DNA of 64,000 bases from SAR324 cluster bacterium (GCA_028281495.1 JANQJU010000029.1:186001-250000); one strand, 5' to 3'. Shown: positions 34,339 through 44,242, counted from the stretch's first letter. Numbers and translations: made by a program. Notes: generated by a model from the letters alone, not told the origin.

Positions 34339-36249
34339 TCACTCTTTGGTTTCCGCTGCGCTCTCCGGAGTAGCACTTTCTGAAGATTTAAGACGGAACT
34401 CCGTAGAATCTCCCATAAAATCATACATATGGGTGAGTAGCTCCAAAGGATTGTCTAATAGGCCTTCAACCAGTAAGGCACTATTAAAAAGCTGCTGCAC
34501 ACATTCTTCCAAAAACGGATTGCTGGCGTTTTCTTGCAACAGATTCGACATGTTACGAATGATGCGATGGCTCATATTGATTTCCAAATTCTTCTTGCTC
34601 AATTGGAAATCCTTGTTGACAGCTTGCATCATTTTTTCCATGTGAGAACTCATACCATCTTTCGGATTGATCAGCGAACAAGGACTTCCTACCAAACGCT
34701 TCGAAACCACCACATCGGCAACTTTATCCCCCAATTTTTCCTGAAAGAAGTCGATCACCGATTTGGACTCTTCTTCTGACAAAGTCTCAGATTTGTCTTC
34801 GTCTTTATCTTTTAATCCTTCGATGTCTGCTTGGGATATGCTCTTGAACGATTTGCCTTTATATTCACGCAAATCAGTCATCAAGAAGTCATCAATGTGA
34901 TCCACGAGAAATAGAACTTCCAAGCTATTGGCCTTGAAATATTCCAAGTTGGGATTGTGTAGTACTGCTTCGCGGGAGGGGCCGACAACATAGTAAATTT
35001 CCTTTTGTTCTTCTGACATCCGGCTCACGTATTCGGGCAATGAGGTCAATTCGTCACCGGAATCGTGGACAGAAGAATTGAATCGTAACAATTCAACAAG
35101 CCTCTCCCGGTTTGGAAAGTCGGCACTCACTCCTTCTTTAATGAAAGAGCCAAATGTTTTCCAAAAGGTCTTAAATTTTTCGACATTCGATTCTGATAGA
35201 GATTGGAATTCTTTCAGCAGACGGGTTGTCAAACTCTTCTTAATTTTTTCCAACAATGCGTTGTGTTGAATGCTTTCGCGGGAAACGTTCAGTGGCAAAT
35301 CTTCCGAATCCACGACTCCTCGAATGAAACGCAAGTAAGGCGGGAGCAGATTTTTGTTTTCGCTTTGAATGAAGACACGCTGAGCATACAAGCTCACCCC
35401 AGTGCTTTCCCTGGCATACAACACGTCATTGGAAACCTCCTCTGGCACGAATAACAACGCGTAGTATTGAATGGGGGCATCAATGGAGAGGTGCTGATAA
35501 AGAAAGGGGGCTTTAAAATCGTGGCTGAGCGTTTTGTAAAATTCTTCGTAGTCATCTTTGGTGATATCTTGTTTAGATAGCGTCCAAAGTGCCTTCACTT
35601 TATTGACGGTTTTGTCTTTGAGCAGAATGGGGAAGGGAATGTAGTTGGAATATTTCTTAACAATATTTTCCATGCGAAATTCACTACAATATTCCTCCGA
35701 TTCTTCATTCAAATGGATGGTGATTTTGGTACCTCGATTCGACTTTTCAATCGGTTCCAATTCATAGTTTCCTGAACCCCCGGATGACCATCGCCATCCC
35801 TGCCCTTCCAAATGATAAGAACGGGTTTCTAGTACCACCTTTTGAGCGACCATGAATACTGAGTAAAATCCGACTCCAAACTGACCAATGAGATTTTCTG
35901 CCTTTTCTTTGTTGCTTTGCATTTCTTTCAAGAACTTCAAAGTTCCTGAACTGGCAATCGTTCCTAGATTGTTGATCAAATCTTCTTTGGTCATTCCGAT
36001 CCCAGTATCTTCGATCGTCAACGTTTTGGCCTCGCTGTCGAACGATAATTTGATATCTAATGTGGCATCTTTATCCAGAATGTCGGGATTCGTAAGGGTT
36101 GTGAATTGAATTTTACTGAGCGCATCAGATGCGTTGGAAATCAATTCGCGCAAAAAGATTTCCCGCTCGGTATAGAGAGAATGCACAAGAATATCTAATA
36201 ACTTCTGCATCTCTGCTTGATACTCATGTACTTCCTTATTGTCACTCAT
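34339..36249 (-). CDS. htpG: Chaperone HtpG (Hsp90)
   Basis: The protein has 636 residues from the ATG at 36249, which follows AAGGAGCAGCGTGT; a longer frame upstream is not supported. The N-terminal ATPase domain shows EIFLRELISNASDALSKI, IEDTGIGMTKEDLINNLG and GQFGVGFYSVFMVA, the GHKL nucleotide-binding signatures. Middle and C-terminal Hsp90 domains follow (RGVVDSEDLPLNVSRESIQ, then a dimerisation region). HtpG folds or protects client proteins during stress. It lies downstream of rpsT and upstream of lon. I see no clear heat-shock promoter in the 169-nt gap before it. Confidence 0.97.
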   Translation of the reverse strand: MSDNKEVHEYQAEMQKLLDILVHSLYTEREIFLRELISNASDALSKIQFTTLTNPDILDKDATLDIKLSFDSEAKTLTIEDTGIGMTKEDLINNLGTIASSGTLKFLKEMQSNKEKAENLIGQFGVGFYSVFMVAQKVVLETRSYHLEGQGWRWSSGGSGNYELEPIEKSNRGTKITIHLNEESEEYCSEFRMENIVKKYSNYIPFPILLKDKTVNKVKALWTLSKQDITKDDYEEFYKTLSHDFKAPFLYQHLSIDAPIQYYALLFVPEEVSNDVLYARESTGVSLYAQRVFIQSENKNLLPPYLRFIRGVVDSEDLPLNVSRESIQHNALLEKIKKSLTTRLLKEFQSLSESNVEKFKTFWKTFGSFIKEGVSADFPNRERLVELLRFNSSVHDSGDELTSLPEYVSRMSEEQKEIYYVVGPSREAVLHNPNLEYFKANSLEVLFLVDHIDDFLMTDLREYKGKSFKSISQADIEGLKDKDEDKSETLSEEESKSVIDFFQEKLGDKVADVVVSKRLVGSPCSLINPKDGMSSHMEKMMQAVNKDFQLSKKNLEINMSHRIIRNMSNLLQENASNPFLEECVQQLFNSALLVEGLLDNPLELLTHMYDFMGDSTEFRLKSSESATPESAAETKE

Positions 36250-36418
36250 ACACGCTGCTCCTTCTAAAGTTATCGATTTGACATAAATTTTGTTCAGGAT
36301 TGTGCTCCTGAAACGACTGTTGAAACTACCATCGCGAACCAATAGAGTGGCATTTCCTGCCCCTTTAACAAACTTTATTGTTTGTACAAATCTGGCGAGA
36401 AAACCAACTCAATGATAT

Positions 36419-36706
36419 TTACTCCGCAGCTTGAAGCGTTGCCGTTTGTTTATTCACTGCTTTCATCAAGCGTGATTTTTTGCGTGCGGCGTTTTTACGA
36501 TGAATGATGCCTTTGGTTGCTGCTTTATCCAGCGTCTTTTGAATCCCAGTGCAGGCTTCTTTCAGCTGGTTGGGATCTTTGTTTTCTTCCAAGAAGCTTT
36601 GGAATTTCTTAATTTCAGTTCGCAAACGGGCACGTAATGCTCGATTGCGTTCATTTCGTTTTTCGGTTTGGCGGATGCGCTTAAGTGCCGATTTATGATG
36701 AGCCAT
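36419..36706 (-). CDS. rpsT: 30S ribosomal protein S20
   Basis: A 95-residue, highly basic protein. It begins AHHKSALKRIRQTEKRNERN and contains GIIHRKNAARKKSRLMKAVN, the S20 signature that binds 16S rRNA. It is 8 nt after yraN and is probably read with the ribosomal/tRNA-modification block upstream. A weak 6-bp hairpin (ACAAAC / GTTTGT) lies about 40 nt downstream, before htpG. Confidence 0.96.
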   Translation of the reverse strand: MAHHKSALKRIRQTEKRNERNRALRARLRTEIKKFQSFLEENKDPNQLKEACTGIQKTLDKAATKGIIHRKNAARKKSRLMKAVNKQTATLQAAE

Positions 36707-36714
36707 AAAATCCC

Positions 36715-37074
36715 TTATAAAGCATTGATAAAATGTTCAATAATTGGAGGCTCGTGCGTTGGCATTTGAATAGCAACTACATCAAACCTCGGTTGTAAAT
36801 AATAAATTTTTTTTTGCTGAATATAAAGCTGACCTAACTGGCGTAATTTTCTAATTTTTCTCGGTGTTATTGCCGCGGTTGGATGAATGCTTCCTTTACC
36901 ATTCCGGGTTTTGACTTCGCAAAAAACCAAGTATTCCCCATTGCGTGCCACAATATCGAGTTCTCCAAATTTGGACCGATAGTTACGATCTAAAATTTGG
37001 TAGTCTTTCTGCTCCAGATACTCGCAGGCGAGCTGTTCTCCCCAGCTTCCTGTTTGTTGACGAGCCTTTGTCAT
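36715..37074 (-). CDS. yraN: YraN/UPF0102 endonuclease-fold protein
   Basis: The 119-residue protein has GSWGEQLACEYLEQKDYQIL, then RNYRSKFGELDIVARNGEYL and VFCEVKTRNG. These are the Glu, Asp and E-x-K residues of the Holliday-junction-resolvase-like fold of the UPF0102 family. The exact role is not settled; in several bacteria the gene sits beside rnhB, as here. It starts 7 nt after rnhB and is followed 8 nt later by rpsT. Confidence 0.93.
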   Translation of the reverse strand: MTKARQQTGSWGEQLACEYLEQKDYQILDRNYRSKFGELDIVARNGEYLVFCEVKTRNGKGSIHPTAAITPRKIRKLRQLGQLYIQQKKIYYLQPRFDVVAIQMPTHEPPIIEHFINAL

Positions 37075-37081
37075 GCAGCCT

Positions 37082-37714
37082 CTAGAACAAATCCAGTTGT
37101 TCCGGTCTTGGTTTGGGCAACGTACCGCATTGAAATGATCGTCGATGAATCGGACTCAACCCAAATTGATCCACAGCCGAACGGTGCGCTTTTGTAGGGT
37201 AACCTTTATGTTTTCCGAATCCCCATTGCGGATAGATTCGTGCATACCCTTTCATAATTCTATCTCGTGCCACTTTGGCTAAAATCGACGCAGCCGCAAT
37301 GCTATAAGAACGTTGATCCCCTTTTACAACGGCTTCTCCTTTTACTGGAGTTGGAGGGTATTTATTGCCATCGACCAGCACGTAATCAGGAGGAATCCGG
37401 ATTTGCTCAATCGTACGCTGCATACCAAACAGGGTTGCTTGTAAGATATTGAGCTGATCTATCTTCTTAGGAGCAATTGCAAGAATTCGATAAGCCAGGG
37501 CTTGTTTTCGAATGGTTTCAAAAAAGGATTCTCGTTGTCGTGCTGTTAGCTTTTTAGAATCATCAAGGGCATGCTCTAATGACCACTCAGTTCCCAAAAT
37601 TACCGTTGCTACAACCACCGGTCCCGCAATAGGCCCTCGCCCTGCCTCGTCTACGCCTGCTACATGGCGAAAACCGGCGTGCCATGCTTTCCGTTCCAGA
37701 TCAAGACTTGGCAA
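37082..37714 (-). CDS. rnhB: Ribonuclease HII
   Basis: RNase HII cleaves RNA in RNA-DNA hybrids and single ribonucleotides in [23 protein letters not shown] carries the first catalytic Asp and Glu. [12 protein letters not shown] and [16 protein letters not shown] complete the active site. The exact start is uncertain: an ATG at 37810 would overlap rplS by 110 nt. I prefer the TTG at 37714, giving 210 residues, the usual size, and a 14-nt overlap with the rplS end. No clear ribosome site precedes it, so translational coupling to rplS is likely. Confidence 0.93.
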   Translation of the reverse strand: MPSLDLERKAWHAGFRHVAGVDEAGRGPIAGPVVVATVILGTEWSLEHALDDSKKLTARQRESFFETIRKQALAYRILAIAPKKIDQLNILQATLFGMQRTIEQIRIPPDYVLVDGNKYPPTPVKGEAVVKGDQRSYSIAAASILAKVARDRIMKGYARIYPQWGFGKHKGYPTKAHRSAVDQFGLSPIHRRSFQCGTLPKPRPEQLDLF

Positions 37715-38063
37715 AACGAAGTTTTTCGGGGATACGAGCTGCCTTGCCTTGGCGTTGTCGTAGGTAATACAATTTGGCTCGCCGGACCCGCCCAATCTTG
37801 AGGACATCAATACCTGCGATCCGTGGGGAATGGAGAGGGAAAATCCGCTCTACTCCATAACCTTGCACGACTTTCCTCACGGTGAATGTGGCCTTATTGT
37901 TGTTGGCTCCGCAATGTTTACGAATTACCACACCTTCGAACGCCTGAATCCGCTCTTTGTTACCTTCTTTGATTCGATAATTCACTCGAACTGTCGCTCC
38001 CACGGGGAATTTTGGCAGATCGGTGCGCAATTGTGAGTCTTCAATTGATTTCAGTAAATTCAT
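37701..38063 (-). CDS. rplS: 50S ribosomal protein L19
   Basis: The protein has 120 residues, the normal length. The sequence [20 protein letters not shown], then [30 protein letters not shown] and [14 protein letters not shown], is characteristic of L19, which sits at the 30S-50S interface. It follows trmD by 24 nt and overlaps the probable start of rnhB. Confidence 0.97.
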   Translation of the reverse strand: MNLLKSIEDSQLRTDLPKFPVGATVRVNYRIKEGNKERIQAFEGVVIRKHCGANNNKATFTVRKVVQGYGVERIFPLHSPRIAGIDVLKIGRVRRAKLYYLRQRQGKAARIPEKLRFAKS

Positions 38064-38087
38064 GGCCTCTCTTTTTCAGTATTAAGG

Positions 38088-38780
38088 TTATCCGAGTTCA
38101 AGCAAATCCGGCCTTCGTTCAGTCGTACGTTTCAATGCTTGCTCTTTTCGCCATTCAGCAATTTTTTGGTGGTGTCCGGAGAGCAGAACTTCCGGTACGG
38201 TATTATTGTCAAAGGTCATTGGTCGAGTATACTGAGGATACTCCAACATGGACGTAGAAAACGACTCTTCTTCCGAAGACAACTGATTGCCTAAAACACC
38301 AGGAATCAAACGGCTAATGACTTCTATCATCATCATAGCAACCACTTCGCCACCTAGACAGACGAAATCGCCTCCTGATATTTCTTCATCAGCATAGGAA
38401 CGTATTCGCTCATCGAACCCTTCATAACGTCCACAAATCATAACTAAAGGGGCTTCCAGTTGGTGAAGTTCCCAGGCTTTTTTTTGAGAAAACGGAACAC
38501 CTTGCGGTGTTAACAGAATCGTATGAATTTCTTGATTTTGGGCTTGATAAGCGGCCTTGCGATTTTGCAACGCGTTGTAAACCGGTTCCACTTTCAAAAC
38601 CATTCCGGGCCCGCCGCCATATGGGGCACCGTCGACTTGCTTATGTTTCCCTAAGCCATGTTGTCGGAAATTATAGAGATTGATGTGAATCAATTGCTTT
38701 TCAATCGCCTGTCGGATCAAACTTTCCTCTAGAAATGAAGAAAACATTTCTGGAAACAAAGTCAAAATCTCAAACTGCAT
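38088..38780 (-). CDS. trmD: tRNA (guanine-N1)-methyltransferase TrmD
   Basis: The 230-residue protein has FEILTLFPEMFSSFLEESL, VDGAPYGGGPGMVLKVEPV and MICGRYEGFDERI, hallmarks of the SPOUT-fold TrmD that makes m1G37 in tRNA and prevents frameshifting. The trefoil-knot region continues through EISGGDFVCLGGEVVAMMM. It lies between rimM (9 nt upstream) and rplS. Confidence 0.97.
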   Translation of the reverse strand: MQFEILTLFPEMFSSFLEESLIRQAIEKQLIHINLYNFRQHGLGKHKQVDGAPYGGGPGMVLKVEPVYNALQNRKAAYQAQNQEIHTILLTPQGVPFSQKKAWELHQLEAPLVMICGRYEGFDERIRSYADEEISGGDFVCLGGEVVAMMMIEVISRLIPGVLGNQLSSEEESFSTSMLEYPQYTRPMTFDNNTVPEVLLSGHHQKIAEWRKEQALKRTTERRPDLLELG

Positions 38781-38789
38781 GCGCTAGGC

Positions 38790-39350
38790 CTATTCATCTT
38801 CAATCAATCCGGGAATGGGATCGATTCGGATCACTTGCTTGTTGACATCAATTTCCTTGATGAACTCTGGAATCGAAGGAACCATGAATTCATTTTTTTT
38901 CCCGGTGATCACAAGAATGTCACTTGCTCCTGTGTCAAAAAGTTCTTTTACGATTCCTAGTTCCGTTCCTTCCAGGTCCACAACCTGACAGCCAACCAGT
39001 TGGTGATAAAAATACTCATCTTCCTCTAGAGGCCTGAGTTGAGAATCCTCCAAAAGCACCCGACATCCCCGGTGCTCTTCTGCGTCATTTCGATCAAGGA
39101 TGGCTACAAACTTCACAATCCATTGGTTTTTATGAAAACGAACACTTTCTGTCTTATACGCACAGAGGTAGTTATTCTTTTCAATATAGAAACAATCTGT
39201 CTCTAAATAATATTCAGGCGTATTGGTAATGGGGAGAATCTTCAGTTCCCCACGGATGCCATGAACGTTCACTACAGTACCAACCCACGTATAGTCTTTG
39301 TAGTCGGTTATCGTTTCGTTTTTGGATTTAGGATGCTTCGGATTGGGCAC
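38790..39350 (-). CDS. rimM: Ribosome maturation factor RimM
   Basis: A 186-residue protein. [16 protein letters not shown] is the RimM N-terminal barrel motif. [14 protein letters not shown] and [13 protein letters not shown] mark the C-terminal PRC-barrel. RimM helps assemble the 30S head and binds S19. Its ATG lies inside the rpsP end (23-nt overlap), indicating translational coupling. The N-terminal 18 residues before the barrel are an extra basic tail. Confidence 0.95.
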   Translation of the reverse strand: MPNPKHPKSKNETITDYKDYTWVGTVVNVHGIRGELKILPITNTPEYYLETDCFYIEKNNYLCAYKTESVRFHKNQWIVKFVAILDRNDAEEHRGCRVLLEDSQLRPLEEDEYFYHQLVGCQVVDLEGTELGIVKELFDTGASDILVITGKKNEFMVPSIPEFIKEIDVNKQVIRIDPIPGLIEDE

Positions 39351-39588
39351 CGGAGGATTCCACGACTTTTATGAGCTGTGCTACACGATCAGTGGGCTGT
39401 GCTCCCACTGAAATCCAGTATTGGACCCGTTCCATATCCATACTTACACGGTTTTCTGCTGTCATAGGATTGTAAGACCCTAATCTTTCCAGAAATTTCC
39501 CGTCGCGCTTGGCACGAGCGTCGGCAGCAACAATGCGATAATAAGGCTTCTTTTTAGAACCACCTCGAGCAAGACGAATTTTTACCAC
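39328..39588 (-). CDS. rpsP: 30S ribosomal protein S16
   Basis: The 86-residue protein starts [20 protein letters not shown], continues [14 protein letters not shown] and [12 protein letters not shown]. These are standard S16 elements. It begins 27 nt after the ffh stop, preceded by an AAGGAGAAG ribosome site. Confidence 0.97.
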   Translation of the reverse strand: MVKIRLARGGSKKKPYYRIVAADARAKRDGKFLERLGSYNPMTAENRVSMDMERVQYWISVGAQPTDRVAQLIKVVESSGAQSEAS

Positions 39589-39615
39589 AATCTTCTCCTT
39601 GATGAATTTTAAACA

Positions 39616-40956
39616 TTAACGCGGCATGAAGTTTTGCATCATTTGCATAGCTTTACGCGGGTTGGTCGTTTTCGAAATTTTTGTCATCATTTTTCTCATT
39701 TGTCCGAATTGTTTCAGCAAGCGATTGATATCTCGTACATGGGTTCCGCTCCCTTTAGCAATTCGTGTCCGCCGAGAACCGTTGATGATATTGTGATTCC
39801 GGCGTTCCTCAGGCGTCATGGATGAGATGATCGCATCAATTCGGACCAATTGCTTGTCATCTACATCAGCGCTTTTGAGCATTTTTGAGTCCACTCCAGG
39901 AAGCATTCCCAACAAATCTTTCATCGAACCCATGTTACGCATTGCGCGCAATTGAGCACGGAAGTCATCTAATGTGAATTCGTTACGTTGAAGCTTGGAT
40001 TGCATCTCCAAAGCTTCTCGCTCGCTGAACGTATTTTGTGCTTTTTCGATCAGGGAAACGATATCTCCCATTCCCAAGATCCGAGAAGCAATGCGTTCCG
40101 GATGAAAGGCTTCCAAATTTTCCAGTTTCTCACCAACCGTGATAAATTTAATCGGTTTCTGAGTGACTGCTCGGATGGAAAGCGCAGCCCCCCCTCTAGC
40201 GTCACCATCCATTTTGGTTAATAGAATGCCGGTTACATCCAACTGGTCATTGAAGGCTTTGGCCATATTCACCGCATCCTGACCGGTCATTGCATCTGCC
40301 ACGAACAAAATTTCGTGAGGATCGACGGCAGTCTTGACTCGTTTCAATTCGTCCATAAGCACTTCGTCGATATGCAGACGACCTGCGGTATCGAGAAAGA
40401 CGTAATCTGCTTTCTGGTCATGAGCAGCTTGGAGTCCGACTTTCACAATATCCACTGGATCTTGTGTTGTTGTGGAAGGATAATAAGGCACTCCAAGGGT
40501 ATCGGCTAACACAATCAACTGATCAATCGCAGCAGGACGATAAATATCGGCAGGAACCAAAAATGGACGACCTCCCTTTTGTAAACAGAATTTGGCGAGC
40601 TTTCCAATCGACGAAGTTTTTCCAGAACCCTGCAATCCGACTAGCATGATGATTGTTGGCGGGTTATCGGCTTTGGATAGCGCTACATTTTCCTCCCCCA
40701 TGATGGCGGTCAATTCATCATTTACAATTTTGATGAACTGTTGACCTGGAGTAAGGCTGCCTTGTACCTCTTCACCAATCGCGCGAGCCTTGACGGATTT
40801 CAAAAAAGCTTTCACCACTCGAAAGTTAACATCAGCTTCCAGTAAAGCCATTTTGACTTCCTTCAATGCTTGGCTGATATTATCTTCACTCAGTCGCCCA
40901 TGTCCTTGGAGACGCTTGAGCGATTTCGTTAATTTTTGTGAAAGATTTTCGAACAT
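39616..40956 (-). CDS. ffh: Signal recognition particle protein Ffh
   Basis: The 446-residue protein has the NG GTPase domain: MLVGLQGSGKTSSIGKLA (G1), DTAGRLHIDEVLMDEL (G3) and TKMDGDARGGAALS (G4 region). The methionine-rich M domain (about residues 300-446) ends with many Met residues (MRKMMTKISKTTNP, MQMMQNFMP) that bind signal sequences and 4.5S RNA. SRP targets nascent membrane proteins to FtsY and SecYEG. It is the first gene of the block that continues through rpsP. A promoter candidate lies just upstream. Confidence 0.98.
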   Translation of the reverse strand: MFENLSQKLTKSLKRLQGHGRLSEDNISQALKEVKMALLEADVNFRVVKAFLKSVKARAIGEEVQGSLTPGQQFIKIVNDELTAIMGEENVALSKADNPPTIIMLVGLQGSGKTSSIGKLAKFCLQKGGRPFLVPADIYRPAAIDQLIVLADTLGVPYYPSTTTQDPVDIVKVGLQAAHDQKADYVFLDTAGRLHIDEVLMDELKRVKTAVDPHEILFVADAMTGQDAVNMAKAFNDQLDVTGILLTKMDGDARGGAALSIRAVTQKPIKFITVGEKLENLEAFHPERIASRILGMGDIVSLIEKAQNTFSEREALEMQSKLQRNEFTLDDFRAQLRAMRNMGSMKDLLGMLPGVDSKMLKSADVDDKQLVRIDAIISSMTPEERRNHNIINGSRRTRIAKGSGTHVRDINRLLKQFGQMRKMMTKISKTTNPRKAMQMMQNFMPR

Positions 40957-40992
40957 AAGAGGCCTAAAAATAGTAACTTTGTAAAATCAGCT

Positions 40993-41021
40993 AGAATTTA
41001 TTTTTCTCTCATCACTGTCAA
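40993..41021 (-). promoter_or_regulatory. Possible promoter for the ffh-rpsP block
   Basis: On the minus strand a perfect TTGACA (41021-41016) is followed by a weak -10 (TAAATT after 15 nt, or AATTCT after 17 nt), about 40 nt before the ffh start. The rest of the 178-nt gap to the next gene shows nothing else. Confidence 0.4.
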
Positions 41022-41134
41022 GTCCTTTTAGTTATGTTTATAGTGTTTTGTTGTTTAAATAAAACGTTTGGAACCTAAGTGATGAGACGTATTCATTTCT
41101 TTATTTTTCGGATGAGCTACTTTGTTTTGTAAAA

Positions 41135-42481
41135 TTAGATGCTTTGGGGAGTATTCTGGAGCAACGCAATGAACATTCCATCCGATTGAAATTGTTGCGG
41201 CCAAATGTTCAGCATACCGTTGATGATTTCTTGGGTAAGTGGGTGTGGAAAAGAGGCGAGATGGTAGTGCGGGTGTTTTTCCAAGAACTGCTGAATGACG
41301 GATTGATTTTCAAGTGTGCTGAAAGAGCACGTTGCATAAACTAGCTTTCCACCAGGCTTCACGAAATCTTGTATATGGCATAAAATGGCTAATTGCTGGG
41401 TAGCCAAATCGGAAAAAGTGTTTGGATCCACTCTCCATCTTGCATCGGGATTGCGAGCCCATGTTCCCAAGTTACTGCAAGGCGCATCGACTAAAATGCC
41501 ATCAAATAATTCGATAGAAGCTGATTGAGGCATCGGCACGACTGAGGATTGTAATAGGGTGGCTGAAGACGGTGGTATCGACACCTGAATGTTGTGCCAA
41601 TGCCCTCGTTTTGCACGTTTCCGGAGTTCTTGAAGCATTGTCTCGCGAAGATCAGTTGCTACAATCTGTCCTTTCCCTGCCATGAGGGCTGCCAAGTGCA
41701 AAGTTTTACCGCCCGAACCAGCACACACATCCCACCACCGTTCTCCCGGTTGAGGGTTACACACATGTCCAACGCATTGAGATGCCAAGTCCTGAACTTC
41801 AAACTGGCCCTGCTTGAATGCAGGAATTTCATGTACATTGATGGCCCCTTCTAGTGTCAGGGCATTGGACAACTGTTCAGAAACCTGAACTTTAATCTTT
41901 GTTGAATCAAGCTGTTGCTTCAACTCTGTATGAGAATGAGATTGGTTGCGAATCCAAAGTGGGGGGCGCCGCTGGAGCGAAGCCAGCAATGTCATTTTAA
42001 AATCGGGAGCAAGCTCTTCTGAAGCCCCCTCTATTTGTGGAAAAAACCATTTAGGAACCAAGCCTTCCATAGGAAAGGCTTCAATGTTTTCATGAAAATT
42101 TTGGGCAAGCCATCTTGATTTTTCCGAGAGAGAAGAAGGAACTGTGAGTGCCCAAGGATCCTCAGAGAGTTGGGACTGTTGTGCCCAAACTGAACATACG
42201 TTGTGCCATGGGTGACCTTCCAATAAATATGCAGCTAATAGAAGTTTAGGCCATGATGAGCTTTCCCATTGGGCTACCCATCCCCACCATCGAAACATTC
42301 CAAAGACTGTGTTTCGAATTAATCGGCGATCTCTCGATCCCAGTTGGCGATTTTTGTGGAAGATACGATTTAGAGATTTGTCAGCAGGTTGATTGTCGGA
42401 AACCGCTTGCCAGACATCCTTAGCAATGGTTTCGCAAACAGCCGCTTGGCTTTTTGCGATCTGCATCGCGCGTGCAGTCAT
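41135..42481 (-). CDS. RsmB/NOP-family rRNA (cytosine-5) methyltransferase
   Basis: The 448-residue protein has an N-terminal NusB-like helical part (SLNRIFHKNRQLGSRDRRLIRN). The SAM-dependent methyltransferase shows WWDVCAGSGGKTLHLAALM, DGILVDAPCSNLGTWARNPD and KLVYATCSFSTLEN. The two cysteines in APCS and ATCS are the nucleophile and releasing Cys of m5C RNA methyltransferases. A second, better match to RsmB lies at 44384, so this copy may act on another rRNA site. It is 18 nt after the PilZ gene on the same strand. Confidence 0.88.
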   Translation of the reverse strand: MTARAMQIAKSQAAVCETIAKDVWQAVSDNQPADKSLNRIFHKNRQLGSRDRRLIRNTVFGMFRWWGWVAQWESSSWPKLLLAAYLLEGHPWHNVCSVWAQQSQLSEDPWALTVPSSLSEKSRWLAQNFHENIEAFPMEGLVPKWFFPQIEGASEELAPDFKMTLLASLQRRPPLWIRNQSHSHTELKQQLDSTKIKVQVSEQLSNALTLEGAINVHEIPAFKQGQFEVQDLASQCVGHVCNPQPGERWWDVCAGSGGKTLHLAALMAGKGQIVATDLRETMLQELRKRAKRGHWHNIQVSIPPSSATLLQSSVVPMPQSASIELFDGILVDAPCSNLGTWARNPDARWRVDPNTFSDLATQQLAILCHIQDFVKPGGKLVYATCSFSTLENQSVIQQFLEKHPHYHLASFPHPLTQEIINGMLNIWPQQFQSDGMFIALLQNTPQSI

Positions 42482-42499
42482 AAAAAATTTGGAGGAGAA

Positions 42500-42859
42500 T
42501 TAATCTTTCGTGAGGAAAAACAGTTCGCGGTCTACTTGTTCAGCATCGCCAAGGTTCATTTCCATTAAACGCCGCAAATGGGCTAAACTATCCAAATCGA
42601 TGCTTTGGAATCGAAAACCGTAATGTTCTTGGGCAATATGCACCAATTCTGCTGTAATTTTGAGGATGATATCGGAACCACCTAATTGAATTTCAATGGG
42701 GTACACTTGACCTTTCTGCAACAACACCACCTGATCAATTGCTAATAAGGCCCCGCGAAGGGAAAGGTCCAATAATTCGGCATCCACTCGTTGACCAGCA
42801 TGGCTCACCCAAGTATGAGCGTGAAAATTAACTCGGCTGAATCGTCGTTGCTCTTTCAT
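42500..42859 (-). CDS. PilZ-domain protein
   Basis: The 119-residue protein starts KEQRRFSRVNFHAHTWVS and contains AELLDLSLRGALLAID. These fit the c-di-GMP-binding RxxxR and (D/N)xSxxG motifs of PilZ domains, which couple c-di-GMP levels to motility, surface or transport functions. It is a single-domain protein. It lies between the cytochrome gene (84 nt upstream) and an RsmB-like gene (18 nt downstream). Its target is unknown. Confidence 0.85.
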   Translation of the reverse strand: MKEQRRFSRVNFHAHTWVSHAGQRVDAELLDLSLRGALLAIDQVVLLQKGQVYPIEIQLGGSDIILKITAELVHIAQEHYGFRFQSIDLDSLAHLRRLMEMNLGDAEQVDRELFFLTKD

Positions 42860-42943
42860 GGTGATTCCTTTGTGTTGGGTTTATGTTGTGATACGAGGAC
42901 GGTATCACCTTTTGTTTTGAGTTTCAATCTTCGCTCCGCACTC

Positions 42944-44242
42944 TTAGTGACGTATTTTGGGCCAATAATTCGAATACTGAAATAAAGGTGAATGGCTCCC
43001 TTTGTGGCATGACGCACACGCCTCTTGTGGAGCAAGGTTTGCTGGTTTGACTTGAGCTGGATTGCTCGCATGTGTTTTGGACGGACCGTGGCAATTTTCA
43101 CACTGAACATTCATCAAATTTGAGGTCAACTCCGGGCTTAGAAATCCTTGTTGATTCAACCCAACAACATGACATTGTAGACATTCTAAATCGAAATGCT
43201 TGTCTTCCTTTTTGAGCGTATCAAAAGCATGGGAATGGCGGCTATCACTCCAAATTTGATGTTGTTGAATATGGCACGTTTTACAGGTTTCGTTTCCTGC
43301 ATAAGGAGAATCTTGTTGGTGTTTTTCCATCCGGTCCAAGTTTGAGAAAAACAACGCTTTCACCGCCTCATCGTAATCTTTAAAAGATTGCTTCAGACTA
43401 GGATGATCTTCATATCGGTCCAACAACCATTCCACTTCCAATTGGGTGGTTTGGGATCCTTTTTCCAAAACTCCTTCTAAAGCCCCTTGCCCTTTGGTGG
43501 GGATGGCAGGGAATACGTTGGTTGAGGTCTTCATTTCTAAGACTTGATTCAATTCATCGTCATTGTTGCTACCAGTGAGAATAAGATCAAATATCTCTGC
43601 TTTTTCAAACCGAGCTAATTCTTCTTCATTGCCACGAAAAAGTAAAATGGTGTAGTCAGCCGATTCTGTTTGAAGTTGTTCTTTCCATTGTAGAAGGAGC
43701 TCCTCGCCAACTGGGAGTACTACAGGGGCTTCGTTTTTGTTTTGATAAATTTGGGTGGGAGAAAGATAACCCCAAATCACAATTCGTTGATCACTGAGAG
43801 AAGTTTGATGTGTTTTTTGGATGGACCAGTCTACGCTCACATTAGTAACAAGATACGGTAATGCTTGGTCTAAGGTTGCAATTCCATAGCGGAGTTCATT
43901 AGGACCTAATAAAATCACTTGAGGCTGCAATTTTTTAAATGCTTGCTGAATCACTTCGGTTTTCAAATGTCCTTGTTCGGAAGGTTCGGGAAAGTTGTTT
44001 CCGAGATCGACGTACAATACGGAAGCCTGAGTTGCACGTACTTTGTCCAGATAGGTTGCACGCCTTAACAATCCCCCCATATCTCCATCAGGGCTACATC
44101 CACAGGGTTTAATCTCTCCTCGTAGGTCGCCGGTGGCCGTGAGCCAAATTTTAGTGTCATTGGCCGCATTTCCGAGACCGATCACTACAATATTTAGGGC
44201 GAATAGAATAGTTATGATCATCAGAGTCAGTCTTGCATTCAT
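42944..44242 (-). CDS. Tetraheme c-type cytochrome with N-terminal phosphatase-like domain
   Basis: The protein has 432 residues from the ATG at 44242, which has better spacing to AGAG than the ATG two codons earlier. A signal peptide (LMIITILFALNIVVIGL ... NAA) directs it to the periplasm. Residues about 30-290 resemble the metallophosphatase/5'-nucleotidase-like region seen in related cytochromes (TGDLRGEIKPCGCSPDGDMGG, VLYVDLGNNF). Four CxxCH heme motifs follow: CKTCH near residue 320, CLQCH near 354, CENCH near 381, CASCH near 408, with an extra His pattern as in cytochrome c-554-type proteins. It ends with SNYWPKIRH. A role in periplasmic electron transfer is inferred. Confidence 0.85.
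   Translation of the reverse strand: MNARLTLMIITILFALNIVVIGLGNAANDTKIWLTATGDLRGEIKPCGCSPDGDMGGLLRRATYLDKVRATQASVLYVDLGNNFPEPSEQGHLKTEVIQQAFKKLQPQVILLGPNELRYGIATLDQALPYLVTNVSVDWSIQKTHQTSLSDQRIVIWGYLSPTQIYQNKNEAPVVLPVGEELLLQWKEQLQTESADYTILLFRGNEEELARFEKAEIFDLILTGSNNDDELNQVLEMKTSTNVFPAIPTKGQGALEGVLEKGSQTTQLEVEWLLDRYEDHPSLKQSFKDYDEAVKALFFSNLDRMEKHQQDSPYAGNETCKTCHIQQHQIWSDSRHSHAFDTLKKEDKHFDLECLQCHVVGLNQQGFLSPELTSNLMNVQCENCHGPSKTHASNPAQVKPANLAPQEACASCHKGSHSPLFQYSNYWPKIRH

Noticed and set aside
37082..37810. 242-residue version of RNase HII
   Set aside because: It would overlap rplS by 110 nt and exceed the usual size; the shorter start is favoured.
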